The position numbers and the translations under genes are program-made. Positions 5,864 to 5,910 of a stretch of DNA of 5,910 nucleotides are shown in pieces. The first letter of the stretch is position 1. Every line of letters begins with the position of its first letter. The stretch is from Anaerolineae bacterium. GTDB lineage: Bacteria > Chloroflexota > Anaerolineae > Anaerolineales > E44-bin32. Below the pieces are notes generated by a model. That model had not been told where the DNA came from and did no database searches. It worked only from the letters and a program-made list of their open reading frames with translations. The stretch lies in assembly GCA_030673735.1 (NCBI GenBank), contig DAOVIK010000120.1, forward strand, positions 1 to 5,910, read 5' to 3'.

Positions 5864-5910
5864 GATCAGTATCTTCCTCACCGAGTCACCCGGAATCGCC
5901 AAAGACCGAT
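5831..5910 (-). CDS. Possible C-terminal end of an unidentified - strand gene, cut by the window edge
   Basis: A - strand frame is open from the right edge (first full codon 5908-5906) for 25 codons to TAG at 5833-5831. The translation reads RSLAIPGDSVRKI and ends GPLPNHSL. It looks more like a protein end than random sequence, but it is too short to identify. Its last codons cross the GCCTAAC box at 5849-5843, and cassette genes often end inside their attC in just this way. Alternatively the frame is open by chance. Confidence 0.25.
   Translation of the reverse strand, partial: RSLAIPGDSVRKILIIAGPLPNHSL

Noticed and set aside
5637..5910. A + strand frame open from after TGA 5634-5636 to the window edge (at least 91 codons).
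   Set aside because: Its only usable starts are GTG 5730 and ATG 5862, both without a ribosome binding site. It runs through the inverted repeats and its translation is not recognisable. A chance open frame is more likely, though a gene starting at ATG 5862 cannot be excluded without the sequence to the right.

Overview
The window holds most of a cytochrome bd biogenesis locus, followed by a convergent small membrane methyltransferase gene and a poorly coding right-hand end. Three large genes lie on the + strand: cydB (23-1045), cydD (1294-3042) and cydC (3039-4820). CydB is the second subunit of the bd-type quinol oxidase. CydD and CydC are the two half-transporters of the heterodimeric ABC exporter CydDC, which is needed to assemble that oxidase. 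cydA most likely lies just left of the window, because cydB begins only 22 bases in, behind a strong Shine-Dalgarno sequence and two candidate stop codons. cydD and cydC overlap by the four bases ATGA and are probably translationally coupled.

Between cydB and cydD there is a 248-base gap. It contains a terminator-like hairpin right after cydB, a 16-base palindrome abutting a TTGACA hexamer, a GC-rich hairpin, and then a GTG start with AGGA spacing. This suggests cydAB and cydDC can be separated or controlled separately, although no clear -10 box is visible.

After cydC comes a 130-base convergent spacer. Then, on the - strand, there is a 147-residue protein of the isoprenylcysteine carboxyl methyltransferase/phospholipid methyltransferase-like family (4951-5394), with its own good ribosome binding site. 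To its right, 5412-5910 lacks any convincing complete gene. Its most structured part is 5794-5863. Here two mutually exclusive stems overlap a pair of boxes (GCCTAAC and GTTAGGT on the - strand) resembling the outer boxes of an integron attC site, and a - strand reading frame entering from the right edge ends between the boxes. This is suggestive of a gene-cassette boundary but not proven.

The organism is a bacterium of moderate GC content with aerobic or microaerobic respiration. The short CydB (340 aa) with the GFDYGVG and GPFWDGNEVWL segments resembles the compact CydB of Gram-positive and Chloroflexota-type bacteria more than the longer Escherichia coli protein. That is an impression from recalled families, and the phylum cannot be fixed from this sequence. 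The core of the window is ordinary conserved metabolism; the unexplained material is in the cydB-cydD gap and right of 5395.
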